64,000 bases of DNA from Marinomonas ostreistagni (GTDB taxonomy: Bacteria; Pseudomonadota; Gammaproteobacteria; Pseudomonadales; Marinomonadaceae), in contig NZ_JAFEKF010000001.1 of NCBI RefSeq assembly GCF_016888445.1, positions 372,001-436,000 on the forward strand, in the 5' to 3' direction. This document shows positions 8,165 to 16,808 of this stretch, in pieces (position 1 is the stretch's first letter; each line of letters starts with the position of its first letter). The position numbers and the translations under genes are program-made. Under the pieces are notes generated by a model. That model searched no databases, was not told the DNA's origin, and was given only the letters and a program-made list of their open reading frames with translations.

Positions 8165-10169
8165 GAATAGCTTTTCCCAATCTAAAGTCAGAACAGAGCT
8201 GCTAACGCTACAGACCATTTTTGATAAAGATTATCAGTTCACTATTCCAAGTTATCAACGGCCATACGTGTGGAGCGATATAGATGTGCTGGATCTGTTT
8301 AATGACATTAAAACTGCTTGCAAGCTTAAGGAGCCGAATTACTTTATCGGAACGATTCTGTCCTCCGAACTAAATCAGAATGGCGATAAGGTTTATGAGC
8401 TTATTGATGGACAGCAACGTACAACGACCTTGATGTTGATGACGATTGCGTTTAAACAAGCTGGGGTAAAAACAAAGCTGTCTAGCCTAGCTACTTACGG
8501 AAATAAGCCTCGACTTCAATTTACAGTGAGAGACCAAGTGCAGCAACTACTTGGGGCTTACGCTAAATTAGATGGATTTCAGGAGCCTTCTGGTTATGAG
8601 ATTGAAAATAACCCTTATTTAAGCCAAATAAAGAAAGCTTTGGTAGTACTTAAGGAGGCAGTCCAAGAGATCATTGATAATGATGGGGATTGCGATGAGC
8701 CAACGATCAGTGAGTTTGGGGATTATCTTTATAGTAACGTTCAGTGGGTCAACAACATTGTGCCGCTAGGCATAGATCTAAATCGTTTATTCGCGACAAT
8801 GAATACCTCTGGTATCCAGTTAGAGCAAACGGATATTCTGAAAGCAAAACTATTCAAAAAGATTACAGCTAACAAAGCTCAATACGATGCCATGTGGTTA
8901 GCGTGTGAGCATCTTGAAAGCTACTTCGAGCGGAATGTTCAGAAAGTCTTTAAAAAGGGTGATTGGGCTAGAATTTCACCGTCTGATCTGGCGAGCTTTA
9001 ACAATGAGCTGCTTAGATTTGAAGTCGCCAATGAGGAGCCTAATAGTACTCAGAGGCGAAAAGGATTAAGTATCGCTGAGCTTGCATCGGGGCTGATGGA
9101 AGAAGAAAAAGTTTCAACGGCAGATAGTAGTTCATTTGAAACATATGATTTAGATGTTGAGACCGTTTATTGTCAGTCCATTATTAAGTTTCCTCTCTTA
9201 CTCATCCATGCCTATCGAGTGTATCTTGCTTTGAATGGTGGAGGGGATATTGAGCCTCGACTGCACAGTGATCGTCTTCTAGAGATTTTTGAGCCGTTAG
9301 TGCAATCGGACGAAGAAACGATAACTGGTTTTATCAAGATGCTTTGGCAAGTCCGGTATCAGTTTGATCGTTGGGTGATTAAGTGGGTTGAGCCAGATAA
9401 TTCAACACAAACACAGCTTGCTTTAACAAGCCAAACGAAAGGTAAGGATCGTATAAACCGCTCTCAAAAAGAACTAAGTGCTTTAGTGCTGCTTCAAAGC
9501 GTGCGGAACTTTACAGGTGATCGGAGCGCTCAGTATTGGTTAACGCCTTTTATTTCTCGTCTATTGGCTGAAAACATTTCCGATGAAAGTGCCGCTCTGA
9601 GCCTTCTTGAAGGTATCGATAATTGCATGTCTTTGTCTGAGGTTACCCAAATACATGCAAGCTTCTTGTTGGCTAAAAATGTCGAGCCTTTGACGACAAC
9701 GTGGCAAGTTAAGCGCTCCTATTTTTATAAGCCTATGAGTACATCATTTGAACATTATTGGTTTCAAAAGCTGGAATATCTACTTTGGAAACAACTTAAG
9801 CAATCTGAGTTTAGCCTTAGCACAGAGCATCAGAAGAAATTTAAACTATTTCGCATAACCTCAAAAAACTCTGTTGAACACATTCATCCACAGAATCACA
9901 GTAAACTGGCTTCGCAGCATTTACATAATTTCGGTAACTTAGTGCTACTAAGTCCAGGAGAAAACTCTTCTTACAGTGATAAGCCTGAAAGTGTAAAACG
10001 AGCCGAGTTTATGAAAAAAGACAGATACGACTCATTAAAGTCCAAGCGCATCTTCGAGAAGATGAAAGATGGTGGAGACTGGAAAGCAGATGATGTAGAA
10101 ACTCATTGTGAAGAGATGTTAGCTGTCTTAGATACACATTATGAAGAAGGAATTTTGAGAAATGGTTAG
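8157..10169 (+). CDS. DUF262-DUF1524 protein, GmrSD-like HNH restriction endonuclease
   Basis: About 670 residues. The N-terminal DUF262 domain carries 'IPSYQRPYVW' at 30-39 and 'DGQQR' at 84-88. The C-terminal DUF1524 His-Me-finger nuclease carries 'EHIHPQ' at 574-579, then 'NFGNLVLL' and a downstream Asn in 'GENSSYSDKP'. In the known GmrSD/BrxU/SspE-type enzymes this pairing gives NTP-stimulated cleavage of modified DNA. The start is uncertain: ATG 8148 has an AGGAG only three bases away and ATG 8157 has it at twelve; both overlap the preceding gene, pointing to translational coupling. The gene overlaps hsdR by eight bases, so it is built into the Type I operon. Activity against modified DNA is inferred from the family. 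Confidence 0.88.
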   Translation: MPKNSFSQSKVRTELLTLQTIFDKDYQFTIPSYQRPYVWSDIDVLDLFNDIKTACKLKEPNYFIGTILSSELNQNGDKVYELIDGQQRTTTLMLMTIAFKQAGVKTKLSSLATYGNKPRLQFTVRDQVQQLLGAYAKLDGFQEPSGYEIENNPYLSQIKKALVVLKEAVQEIIDNDGDCDEPTISEFGDYLYSNVQWVNNIVPLGIDLNRLFATMNTSGIQLEQTDILKAKLFKKITANKAQYDAMWLACEHLESYFERNVQKVFKKGDWARISPSDLASFNNELLRFEVANEEPNSTQRRKGLSIAELASGLMEEEKVSTADSSSFETYDLDVETVYCQSIIKFPLLLIHAYRVYLALNGGGDIEPRLHSDRLLEIFEPLVQSDEETITGFIKMLWQVRYQFDRWVIKWVEPDNSTQTQLALTSQTKGKDRINRSQKELSALVLLQSVRNFTGDRSAQYWLTPFISRLLAENISDESAALSLLEGIDNCMSLSEVTQIHASFLLAKNVEPLTTTWQVKRSYFYKPMSTSFEHYWFQKLEYLLWKQLKQSEFSLSTEHQKKFKLFRITSKNSVEHIHPQNHSKLASQHLHNFGNLVLLSPGENSSYSDKPESVKRAEFMKKDRYDSLKSKRIFEKMKDGGDWKADDVETHCEEMLAVLDTHYEEGILRNG

Positions 10170-13100
10170 TCGCACTAATGAGCAGGCATTCGAAGCTACT
10201 ATTGAAAAAGCATTGACTGGTTCGTGCTTAGAGGAGCAGATGGACAGCGTTCAAGCACCATTAAAAGATCTTCATAACCGCTTCTACAAGTCAGGCAGAC
10301 CTCAAGACTTCAGTATGCAATATGCTATTGATGAGAAGTACTTTTGGATGTTTCTAGAAAACACTCATGAAGCCGAATTGAATAAGCTTAAAAAAAATAA
10401 CCCTGTAGACTGGCAGCGTAAATTACTTGAGCGTTTTGATCGTATGATCAAAAAGAATGGTATTTTGTATATGCTGAAAAAAGGACTGAGTGTCGATGAC
10501 GCTCACTTCTCATTGATGTTTCCTGCACCACTGGTGAGCAGTAGTGATAAGGTAAAACAGAACTTTGAGGAGAATATTTTCAGCTGTACAAGGCAGGTTC
10601 GCTATTCTCAACTTAACCCTCTTCAAGAGATCGATATGGTGCTGTTTATCAACGGTATAGCGTTGATAACCTTAGAGCTTAAAAATGCTTGGACAGGACA
10701 AACAGCGCGTTATCACGGGCAGAAACAGTACAAAGAAGACCGAGATGCTAATCAGCCGCTTCTTTCGTTTGGTCGCTGTTTGGTGCATATGGCCGTCGAT
10801 ACAGACGAAGTGTATATGACCACAAAATTAGCGGGTCAAAACACTTTCTTCCTTCCATTCAATAAAGGCCATAACTTAGGGCAAGGAAACCCGCCAAATC
10901 CAAATGGGCATAAGACTGCTTATTTGTGGGAAGAGATTTTCACGAAAGAAAGTTTGGCGAATATCATTCAGCACTTTGTCCGTTTAGATGGTACGAGTAA
11001 AGACCCTCTGGCGAAACGCACCTTGTTCTTCCCTCGTTATCATCAACTTGATGTTGTTCGAAAGCTGGTAAATCATGTATCAACTAATGGTGTTGGCCAA
11101 ACCTACCTAATTCAGCATTCCGCAGGCTCAGGTAAGTCGAATTCCATTACGTGGGCTGCGTATCAATTAATAGAGACCTACCCTGCATCACTTGATGTCT
11201 CTGGTGGTAAGGGGTTAGAGCAGCCTCTTGTTGATTCTGTCATTGTCGTAACTGACAGACGTCTACTGGATAAGCAACTTCGAGACAATATCCGAGAGTT
11301 TTCAGAAGTTAAAAATATCGTTACTCATGCGAGTAAATCTTCTGAACTTAAATCGGCTCTGGAGAATGGTAAAAAAATTATCATCACGACGATCCAGAAA
11401 TTCCCTGTCATTGTGGATGGTATTGAAGACCTTAGCGATAAGCGCTTTGCTGTCATTATTGATGAGGCCCATAGCTCTCAATCTGGTAAAGCCCATGACA
11501 ATATGAACCAGGCAATGGGGAATATTAATGAGGAAGAGCCAGAAGATGCACAAGAGAAAATCTTGCAAGCAATGAAAGGTAGAAAGATGAGAGGTAATGC
11601 CTCTTACTTTGCTTTCACTGCGACGCCGAAAAATACGACTTTAGAAAAGTTTGGTGAGAAACAAGAAGACGGTACATTCAAACCATTCCATCTTTACTCT
11701 ATGAAGCAAGCCATCGAAGAAGGCTTCATTCTAGATGTGCTGTCTAATTACACCACCTACAAAAGCTATTACGAGATTGAAAAATCAATCACTGAAAACC
11801 CAGAATTCGATACTAAAAAAGCCCAGAAAAAATTAAGGGCTTATGTTGAGGGCAGTCAACAAACGATCAGCACTAAAGCTGAGATAATGTTAGAGCACTT
11901 CATTCCCCAGGTTGTTAACGCTAAAAAGTTAAAAGGCAAAGGGAAGGGAATGGTGGTTACTCAAAGTATCGAGTCAGCGATTCGATACTACAAAGCAATC
12001 AAAGAGATTCTTGAAGCTCAGGGGAATCCTTTCAAGGTGTTGATTGCGTTCTCGGGTACGAAGAAAGTCGATGGTATTGAGCATACCGAAGCTGAGCTGA
12101 ATGGCTTCTCTGAAAGTGATACTAAGGACAAGTTTGATACTGATGAATATCGACTGTTAGTTGTCGCTAACAAATATCTGACGGGCTTTGACCAGCCCAA
12201 GCTATGTTCGATGTACGTAGATAAAAAGCTTACTAGCGTTCTGTGTGTTCAGACATTATCTCGCCTTAACCGAAGCGCTCCAAAGCTAGCTAAGAAAACA
12301 GAGGACCTATTTGTGTTGGATTTCTTCAACTCTGTTGAGGATATTCAGAAAGCTTTTCAAGATTTCTATACCTCTACCTCCTTGTCTCAAGCAACCGATA
12401 TCAATGTGCTGCACGACTTAAAAGATGAGCTAGATGACGCTGGGGTTTATGAATGGCAAGAAGTCGAGGACTTCGTAACACGCTTCTTTAATAACGAGGA
12501 AGGGGAGCAAATCAGCGCAATCATTGATATGGCCGCTGCACGGTTTACACATGAACTGGGCTTTGAGCACGATGATAAAGTCGATTTCAAGATCAAGGCT
12601 AAGCAGTTTGTGAAGATCTATGGACAGATGGCTTCCATCATGCCATTTGAAATGGTGGTGTGGGAGAAGCTGTTCTGGTTCCTGAAATTCCTAATTCCTA
12701 AGCTGAAAGTTGATGATCCAGATAGTGATGCAATCGACGCTCTTCTAGAGTCGGTAGACTTAACAACTTATGGTCTACAGCGCGTAAAGCTTAACCACAC
12801 CATTGAACTAGATGACGAAGAAGCAGAACTTGATCCGCAGAATCCTAATCCTCGTGGTTCGCATGGTGGAGAAAAGGAAACAGATTTCCTTGATGAAATC
12901 GTCAAAACCTTTAATGAGCGCTGGTTCCAGGGTTGGAGTGCTACGCCTGAAGAGCAGAGAGTGAAGTTTGTGAACATTGCTGAAAGTGTTAGAAGCCATA
13001 AAGACTTTGAGACAAAATACAAAAATAACCCTGACCCGCACAATAGAGAACTGGCCTTTGAAAAGATCTTAAAAGACGTAATGCTTCAGCGTCGAAAAGA

Positions 13101-13188
13101 TGAGCTTGAATTATACAAGCTTTATGCCGGAGACATCGCGTTCAAGACATCTTGGACTCAGAGCGTTCAAAGAATGGTCGGGATTTAG
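10162..13188 (+). CDS. hsdR: Type I restriction-modification system, restriction subunit HsdR
   Basis: Motor and nuclease subunit, 1008 residues, usual length. The PD-(D/E)xK nuclease lies N-terminally: D158 in 'EIDMVLFING' and E172-x-K174 in 'LELKNAW'. The SF2 translocase follows, with Walker A 'AGSGKS' at 321-326, the 'DEAH' box at 434-437, 'FTATP' as motif III and 'GFDQP' and 'LSRLNR' for motifs V and VI. The C-terminal helical region should dock on HsdM. All catalytic residues are present, so the system looks functional. Start ATG 10162 has GAAGG about eight bases upstream and lies inside the end of the HNH gene. Transcription order in the locus is M, S, DUF262, DUF262-HNH, R. Confidence 0.95.
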   Translation: MVSRTNEQAFEATIEKALTGSCLEEQMDSVQAPLKDLHNRFYKSGRPQDFSMQYAIDEKYFWMFLENTHEAELNKLKKNNPVDWQRKLLERFDRMIKKNGILYMLKKGLSVDDAHFSLMFPAPLVSSSDKVKQNFEENIFSCTRQVRYSQLNPLQEIDMVLFINGIALITLELKNAWTGQTARYHGQKQYKEDRDANQPLLSFGRCLVHMAVDTDEVYMTTKLAGQNTFFLPFNKGHNLGQGNPPNPNGHKTAYLWEEIFTKESLANIIQHFVRLDGTSKDPLAKRTLFFPRYHQLDVVRKLVNHVSTNGVGQTYLIQHSAGSGKSNSITWAAYQLIETYPASLDVSGGKGLEQPLVDSVIVVTDRRLLDKQLRDNIREFSEVKNIVTHASKSSELKSALENGKKIIITTIQKFPVIVDGIEDLSDKRFAVIIDEAHSSQSGKAHDNMNQAMGNINEEEPEDAQEKILQAMKGRKMRGNASYFAFTATPKNTTLEKFGEKQEDGTFKPFHLYSMKQAIEEGFILDVLSNYTTYKSYYEIEKSITENPEFDTKKAQKKLRAYVEGSQQTISTKAEIMLEHFIPQVVNAKKLKGKGKGMVVTQSIESAIRYYKAIKEILEAQGNPFKVLIAFSGTKKVDGIEHTEAELNGFSESDTKDKFDTDEYRLLVVANKYLTGFDQPKLCSMYVDKKLTSVLCVQTLSRLNRSAPKLAKKTEDLFVLDFFNSVEDIQKAFQDFYTSTSLSQATDINVLHDLKDELDDAGVYEWQEVEDFVTRFFNNEEGEQISAIIDMAAARFTHELGFEHDDKVDFKIKAKQFVKIYGQMASIMPFEMVVWEKLFWFLKFLIPKLKVDDPDSDAIDALLESVDLTTYGLQRVKLNHTIELDDEEAELDPQNPNPRGSHGGEKETDFLDEIVKTFNERWFQGWSATPEEQRVKFVNIAESVRSHKDFETKYKNNPDPHNRELAFEKILKDVMLQRRKDELELYKLYAGDIAFKTSWTQSVQRMVGI

Positions 13189-13289
13189 GAGAATTGGTGT
13201 CTTTAATTTTATTGTTATTTGATATTTAAAATTATCCAAAGTGATTTTGTAGAATTTTATAATGTAAAAATCTTTTTAAGGTTAACCAC

Positions 13290-13880
13290 ATGGACGTCAC
13301 ACACAGCACTCAACAATACTACGCAGATCACGCTGAGTCATTTGCTGAAAGTACGCAAGCAGTCGATATGTCGGCCTTGTATGAGCGCTTTGTGCCGTAT
13401 CTTTCAGCTGAGTGTTCGCTGCTGGATGCAGGCTGTGGCAGTGGTCGGGATGCGAAGTTTTTCCAGTCGTTGAGTTTTAGGGTGGCGGCATTTGATGCCA
13501 GTCCCGAGCTTGCGGCACTTGCCAGTGAGTATTCGGGTGTGCAGGTTGCGGTGGATACGTTTCAAGGTTTCACCGCGCAGGCGCAGTACGATGCGATCTG
13601 GTGTTGTGCGAGTCTGTTGCATGTGCCAAAGGCTGAGCTTGGCGATGTGATGCAGCGCTTGGCGCGAGCGCTGGCGGCCCAAGGTGTGATCTATATGTCG
13701 TTTAAGTACGGCGATCAGGAGCGTGTCAAAGACGGGCGCTTTTTCTGCGATCAGACCGAGCAGACTATCACTGCTTATCTAGCCGATTTTGAGGTGTGTG
13801 AGATGTGGGTCACGGGCGATCAACGCGTAGATCGTAGCGCGGAAAAGTGGCTCAATGTGATCGTAAGGAAACAAGTGTAG
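13290..13880 (+). CDS. Class I SAM-dependent methyltransferase
   Basis: 196 residues with a Rossmann methyltransferase core. Motif I is 'LLDAGCGSGRD' at 44-54, followed by an acidic end of beta-2 ('AAFDASPEL') and motif IV-like 'YDAIWCCASLLHVP'. The hydrophobic 'ASLLHVP' replaces the NPPY/DPPY of DNA amino-methyltransferases, so this is more likely a small-molecule or protein methyltransferase (the tellurite-resistance/UbiE-like group) than a DNA one. Base composition returns towards that of the housekeeping flanks here. The next gene, an HNH nuclease, starts four bases after the stop, so the pair is almost certainly co-transcribed. Substrate unknown. Confidence 0.82.
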   Translation: MDVTHSTQQYYADHAESFAESTQAVDMSALYERFVPYLSAECSLLDAGCGSGRDAKFFQSLSFRVAAFDASPELAALASEYSGVQVAVDTFQGFTAQAQYDAIWCCASLLHVPKAELGDVMQRLARALAAQGVIYMSFKYGDQERVKDGRFFCDQTEQTITAYLADFEVCEMWVTGDQRVDRSAEKWLNVIVRKQV

Positions 13881-13884
13881 CTCA

Positions 13885-14895
13885 ATGAATAGTGCAATAG
13901 ATTTTATTAACTATGTCCAGCGCATGCTGGTCGAGGGCGACTTCTCGGCGACCTATAAGTACGCGCTACTGCATGCTATCGCAGATGTCTGTGTTGAGAG
14001 CCCTAATGTCACAGTGAATGGCAAGTTGCCGATCTCATTGGATCTCTTAGCCGATAAGATGCTGCGCCTGTATTGGAACCAAGCACGGCCGTTTGGCGGT
14101 GCTGCGCAGCCACAGCAACTGCATCAAAACAGCAACTCTAAGAAGCAAATTAAGATCATCTCTGCGGTTCAAAGCATTCAAGCCACGGGGCTTTACAACA
14201 TCAATCAGCTCTACAAAAGCCCGCATTATAAAGCCGTACACAAGGTTGCTAAGGACGCCCTAAAAGAAGGGCCGCTGTGGCGCTTGCAGATCTTGGCAAA
14301 GCAAGAAGAGTGCTTTTTATACCCACACGATAAAGGCCAACAGCATATCGAATTAAAGGCGGGGGTCGCGGGTTACTTTCGTGAGTTTTACCACTTGATC
14401 ACTTATCTGGCACGAGCCGCTTGGATCGATAAGATTATCTCGTTTAAGCACAACCAATATCTTGTTGGCGCCCAAGCAAACTTACCTGAGTTCTTATTTG
14501 GGCAAGACCGTAAAGCGCTGGCGTACGCCAAACCTTTGTTACAAGAACTACAGAAAAACACTTGTTTCTACTGCGGTAAAACGCTTAATGAGCACGCCGA
14601 AGTGGATCACTTTATTCCGTTCGCTAAATACACCTTTGATCTTGGGCACAATTTTGTCTTGGCCGATCGCGGCTGTAATAACAGTAAGCGGGATTATCTG
14701 GCGAGCTATGAGAATAAGTACAAGTGGGAGCAAACCAATCTTGCGCATCATGGTCAGCTGATTACGGAGCAGTTGGCAAGCTACGTCGAGTGCGACGCTG
14801 ATAAGTCATTGGCGGTCGCTGACTGGGCGTATCAGATCGCTCATAACAGCGCCGCCAACCTCTGGCAAAACAAGAGCGAGTTTCGGCCCGCGTAA
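13885..14895 (+). CDS. HNH endonuclease domain protein
   Basis: 336 residues. The N-terminal ~220 residues ('MNSAIDFINYVQRMLVEG' opening, then basic helical sequence) match no family I can name. The C-terminal part is an HNH nuclease: zinc ligands 'CFYC' at 227-230, the catalytic 'EVDHFIPF' with His242, and the closing 'NFVLADRGCNNSKRD', which supplies the Asn and last His-position region of the motif. Such nucleases cut DNA and often act in defence. It is tightly linked (four-base gap) to the methyltransferase before it. The pair could be a small self-versus-non-self system or a phage-defence accessory; neither is proven. A strong terminator follows. Confidence 0.82.
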   Translation: MNSAIDFINYVQRMLVEGDFSATYKYALLHAIADVCVESPNVTVNGKLPISLDLLADKMLRLYWNQARPFGGAAQPQQLHQNSNSKKQIKIISAVQSIQATGLYNINQLYKSPHYKAVHKVAKDALKEGPLWRLQILAKQEECFLYPHDKGQQHIELKAGVAGYFREFYHLITYLARAAWIDKIISFKHNQYLVGAQANLPEFLFGQDRKALAYAKPLLQELQKNTCFYCGKTLNEHAEVDHFIPFAKYTFDLGHNFVLADRGCNNSKRDYLASYENKYKWEQTNLAHHGQLITEQLASYVECDADKSLAVADWAYQIAHNSAANLWQNKSEFRPA

Positions 14896-14902
14896 GCAAA
14901 AA

Positions 14903-14928
14903 AAAGCCCAGTTCTCAGACTGGGCTTT
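14903..14928. terminator. Bidirectional terminator closing the island and the guanidine operon
   Basis: Ten-base-pair stem AAAGCCCAGT / ACTGGGCTTT with a six-base loop, flanked by an A run before and T residues after. It lies between the HNH gene (plus) and allophanate hydrolase (minus), serving both. Confidence 0.88.
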
Positions 14929-14963
14929 AGCGCCTACATGTTTACAAGCTCGACCTTGCTCCT

Positions 14964-16808
14964 TTATTGTGTTGTAGAGTCACTCAGGGTATCTAAGTAT
15001 TTCAACCAGCCACCAAAGTGGGTGATGTCTTGAGCGCCTTCGAGGCCATATTCTTCGGCTATAAAGCCACTAACCATTTCTCCGTCTACTAGTTTGATTT
15101 TACCGATGCCAAGTGGCGCAGGGATGTTGGCTACAAATGTGCCGAATTCTTTAGTTGGAACAGACCAGACTTCTACAGCAATGGCGCCACCCTGTTGTGG
15201 AGCGTATTTCATCCCAGGGCGTAATGGTGGGCCACCCGCTAAGGCAAACAGTTGATAAGTCGCCTCGGTATAGGTGGTTTGTTTTAATTGCGCACCACGT
15301 TCGGTCAGTTGCCAGTTCAGTGGTTGACCGCTTAAGTGAGCCCCGCATACCACTACGTCAATGGTCTCTGGTGCACTGATCGGGGCGTGATTTTGGGGCG
15401 CTGCCGGTGCTGCTAAAGCACCTTTTGGTAGCGGCAATATTTGTTGGATGCGATTAGCGATCGAGAGCAGTTTGCGATCACTAAACGTTTGCCCAACTAA
15501 GGTAACACCAAAGGGTCTACCGCCGTCTGTAATTTGTGTCGGTACGGCGATGGACGCAAGGTCCAATAGGTTCATAAAGTTGGTGTAATAACCCAGCTCA
15601 CTGTTGTGTTGAATAGGCTTTTCAAGCATCTCTGCGATCGTAAAATGCTTCCCTGCTGTAGGCGTTAACAGGCAGTCGACCGTGGCCATTTGCTCTAGAC
15701 ACGTTTGCTTTAGAGTATTAAGACGATATTGAGCCCGAAAAAGAGCGGTCGCGGCAGGCTTCGATCCAGGTTCTATAATGTCCCGCACGACTGGAAAAAT
15801 GGCTTCAGGATGATCGTCGATCAGTGGTTGGGTGGCAATATAACGCTCGGCTACCCAAGGACCTTCGTATAACAGCTTGGCGACTTCATCAAACGGAGTA
15901 TAGTCAATCTCATATAGCTCAAACCCTTGTGCTGTTAATTTGTTGAGGGTGTCATGGTAAGCCGTTTCATAGTCATGATCGCCAAAAAATTTCAATTGCG
16001 ACGTAGGGATGACGCCTATTTTAACGTTGCCAGTGCGCAGACCATACTGGCGCGCTTGATTGCTATATGGATTGGTACGGCTGTAACCATCTGAGGCATC
16101 AAAGCCTTCCGCCGTAGCGAGAGCGATATTGGCATCATCTGTGTTGTAAGCAAAAATGGTGATGCAATCTAGGCTTCGACAAGCGGGCACGAGCCCTGTT
16201 GCCGAAAGTAGACCGATGCTTGGTTTGACACCTACTAGGTTATTAAAGCAGGCAGGTACTCGACCAGAGCCAGCGGTATCGGTGCCGAGGCTGAAGCTTG
16301 ATAAGCCCAGTGCAACAGCAACGGCCGAGCCGGAGCTTGAGCCGCCGCTGATGTAGTCAAAGTCAAATGCATTATGACAGGCGCCGTAAGGTGAGCGTGT
16401 GCCATTGAGGCCCGTGGCGAACTGATCTAGGTTGGTTTTACCAACCGGGATGGCGCCAGCATCAATCAGTTGCTGTACTACTTTTGCCGAGCTATCAGGG
16501 GTATATGCAAACTCAGGGCACCCTGCGGTTGTCGGTATACCGGCAAGATCAATATTGTCTTTGATGGCAAACGGAATACCCCAGAGTGGATGAGATTCGG
16601 GAGATTTGTCGGCCAGAGCGTCGAGCCATACAGATTGCTCTACTTCGGATAACAAGTGAATCCAAATATTATGTTGGCGGTATGCTTGAGCGCGTTCGCG
16701 AATGTCTGACATTACCTGTGATGGTGTCAGAGCCCCCTCAAGGTAGGCTTGGCGCAGTGCGCCAATGCCCATATCACGGATGTCTGTAAGCGGGGGAGTT
16801 ATACTCAT
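14964..16808 (-). CDS. atzF: Allophanate hydrolase
   Basis: Hydrolyses allophanate to two CO2 and two NH3, the last step of guanidine (or urea) assimilation through carboxylation. The amidase-signature catalytic set is present: Lys83 in 'AIKDN', the Ser of 'GGSSSGS' around 157-158, and the nucleophile Ser181 in 'TDTAGSGRVP'. From about residue 470 comes the small allophanate hydrolase C-terminal domain, giving 614 residues in total as expected for AtzF. It overlaps the carboxylase stop by four bases (ATGA), so it is translated coupled to it. Last gene of the minus-strand operon. The enzyme is a separate polypeptide here, not fused as in yeast urea amidolyase. Confidence 0.93.
   Translation of the reverse strand: MSITPPLTDIRDMGIGALRQAYLEGALTPSQVMSDIRERAQAYRQHNIWIHLLSEVEQSVWLDALADKSPESHPLWGIPFAIKDNIDLAGIPTTAGCPEFAYTPDSSAKVVQQLIDAGAIPVGKTNLDQFATGLNGTRSPYGACHNAFDFDYISGGSSSGSAVAVALGLSSFSLGTDTAGSGRVPACFNNLVGVKPSIGLLSATGLVPACRSLDCITIFAYNTDDANIALATAEGFDASDGYSRTNPYSNQARQYGLRTGNVKIGVIPTSQLKFFGDHDYETAYHDTLNKLTAQGFELYEIDYTPFDEVAKLLYEGPWVAERYIATQPLIDDHPEAIFPVVRDIIEPGSKPAATALFRAQYRLNTLKQTCLEQMATVDCLLTPTAGKHFTIAEMLEKPIQHNSELGYYTNFMNLLDLASIAVPTQITDGGRPFGVTLVGQTFSDRKLLSIANRIQQILPLPKGALAAPAAPQNHAPISAPETIDVVVCGAHLSGQPLNWQLTERGAQLKQTTYTEATYQLFALAGGPPLRPGMKYAPQQGGAIAVEVWSVPTKEFGTFVANIPAPLGIGKIKLVDGEMVSGFIAEEYGLEGAQDITHFGGWLKYLDTLSDSTTQ

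Noticed and set aside
1861-13289. Mobile-element borders of the defence island
   Set aside because: No integrase, transposase, tRNA target or direct repeats could be found by eye at either side; base composition alone is not enough.
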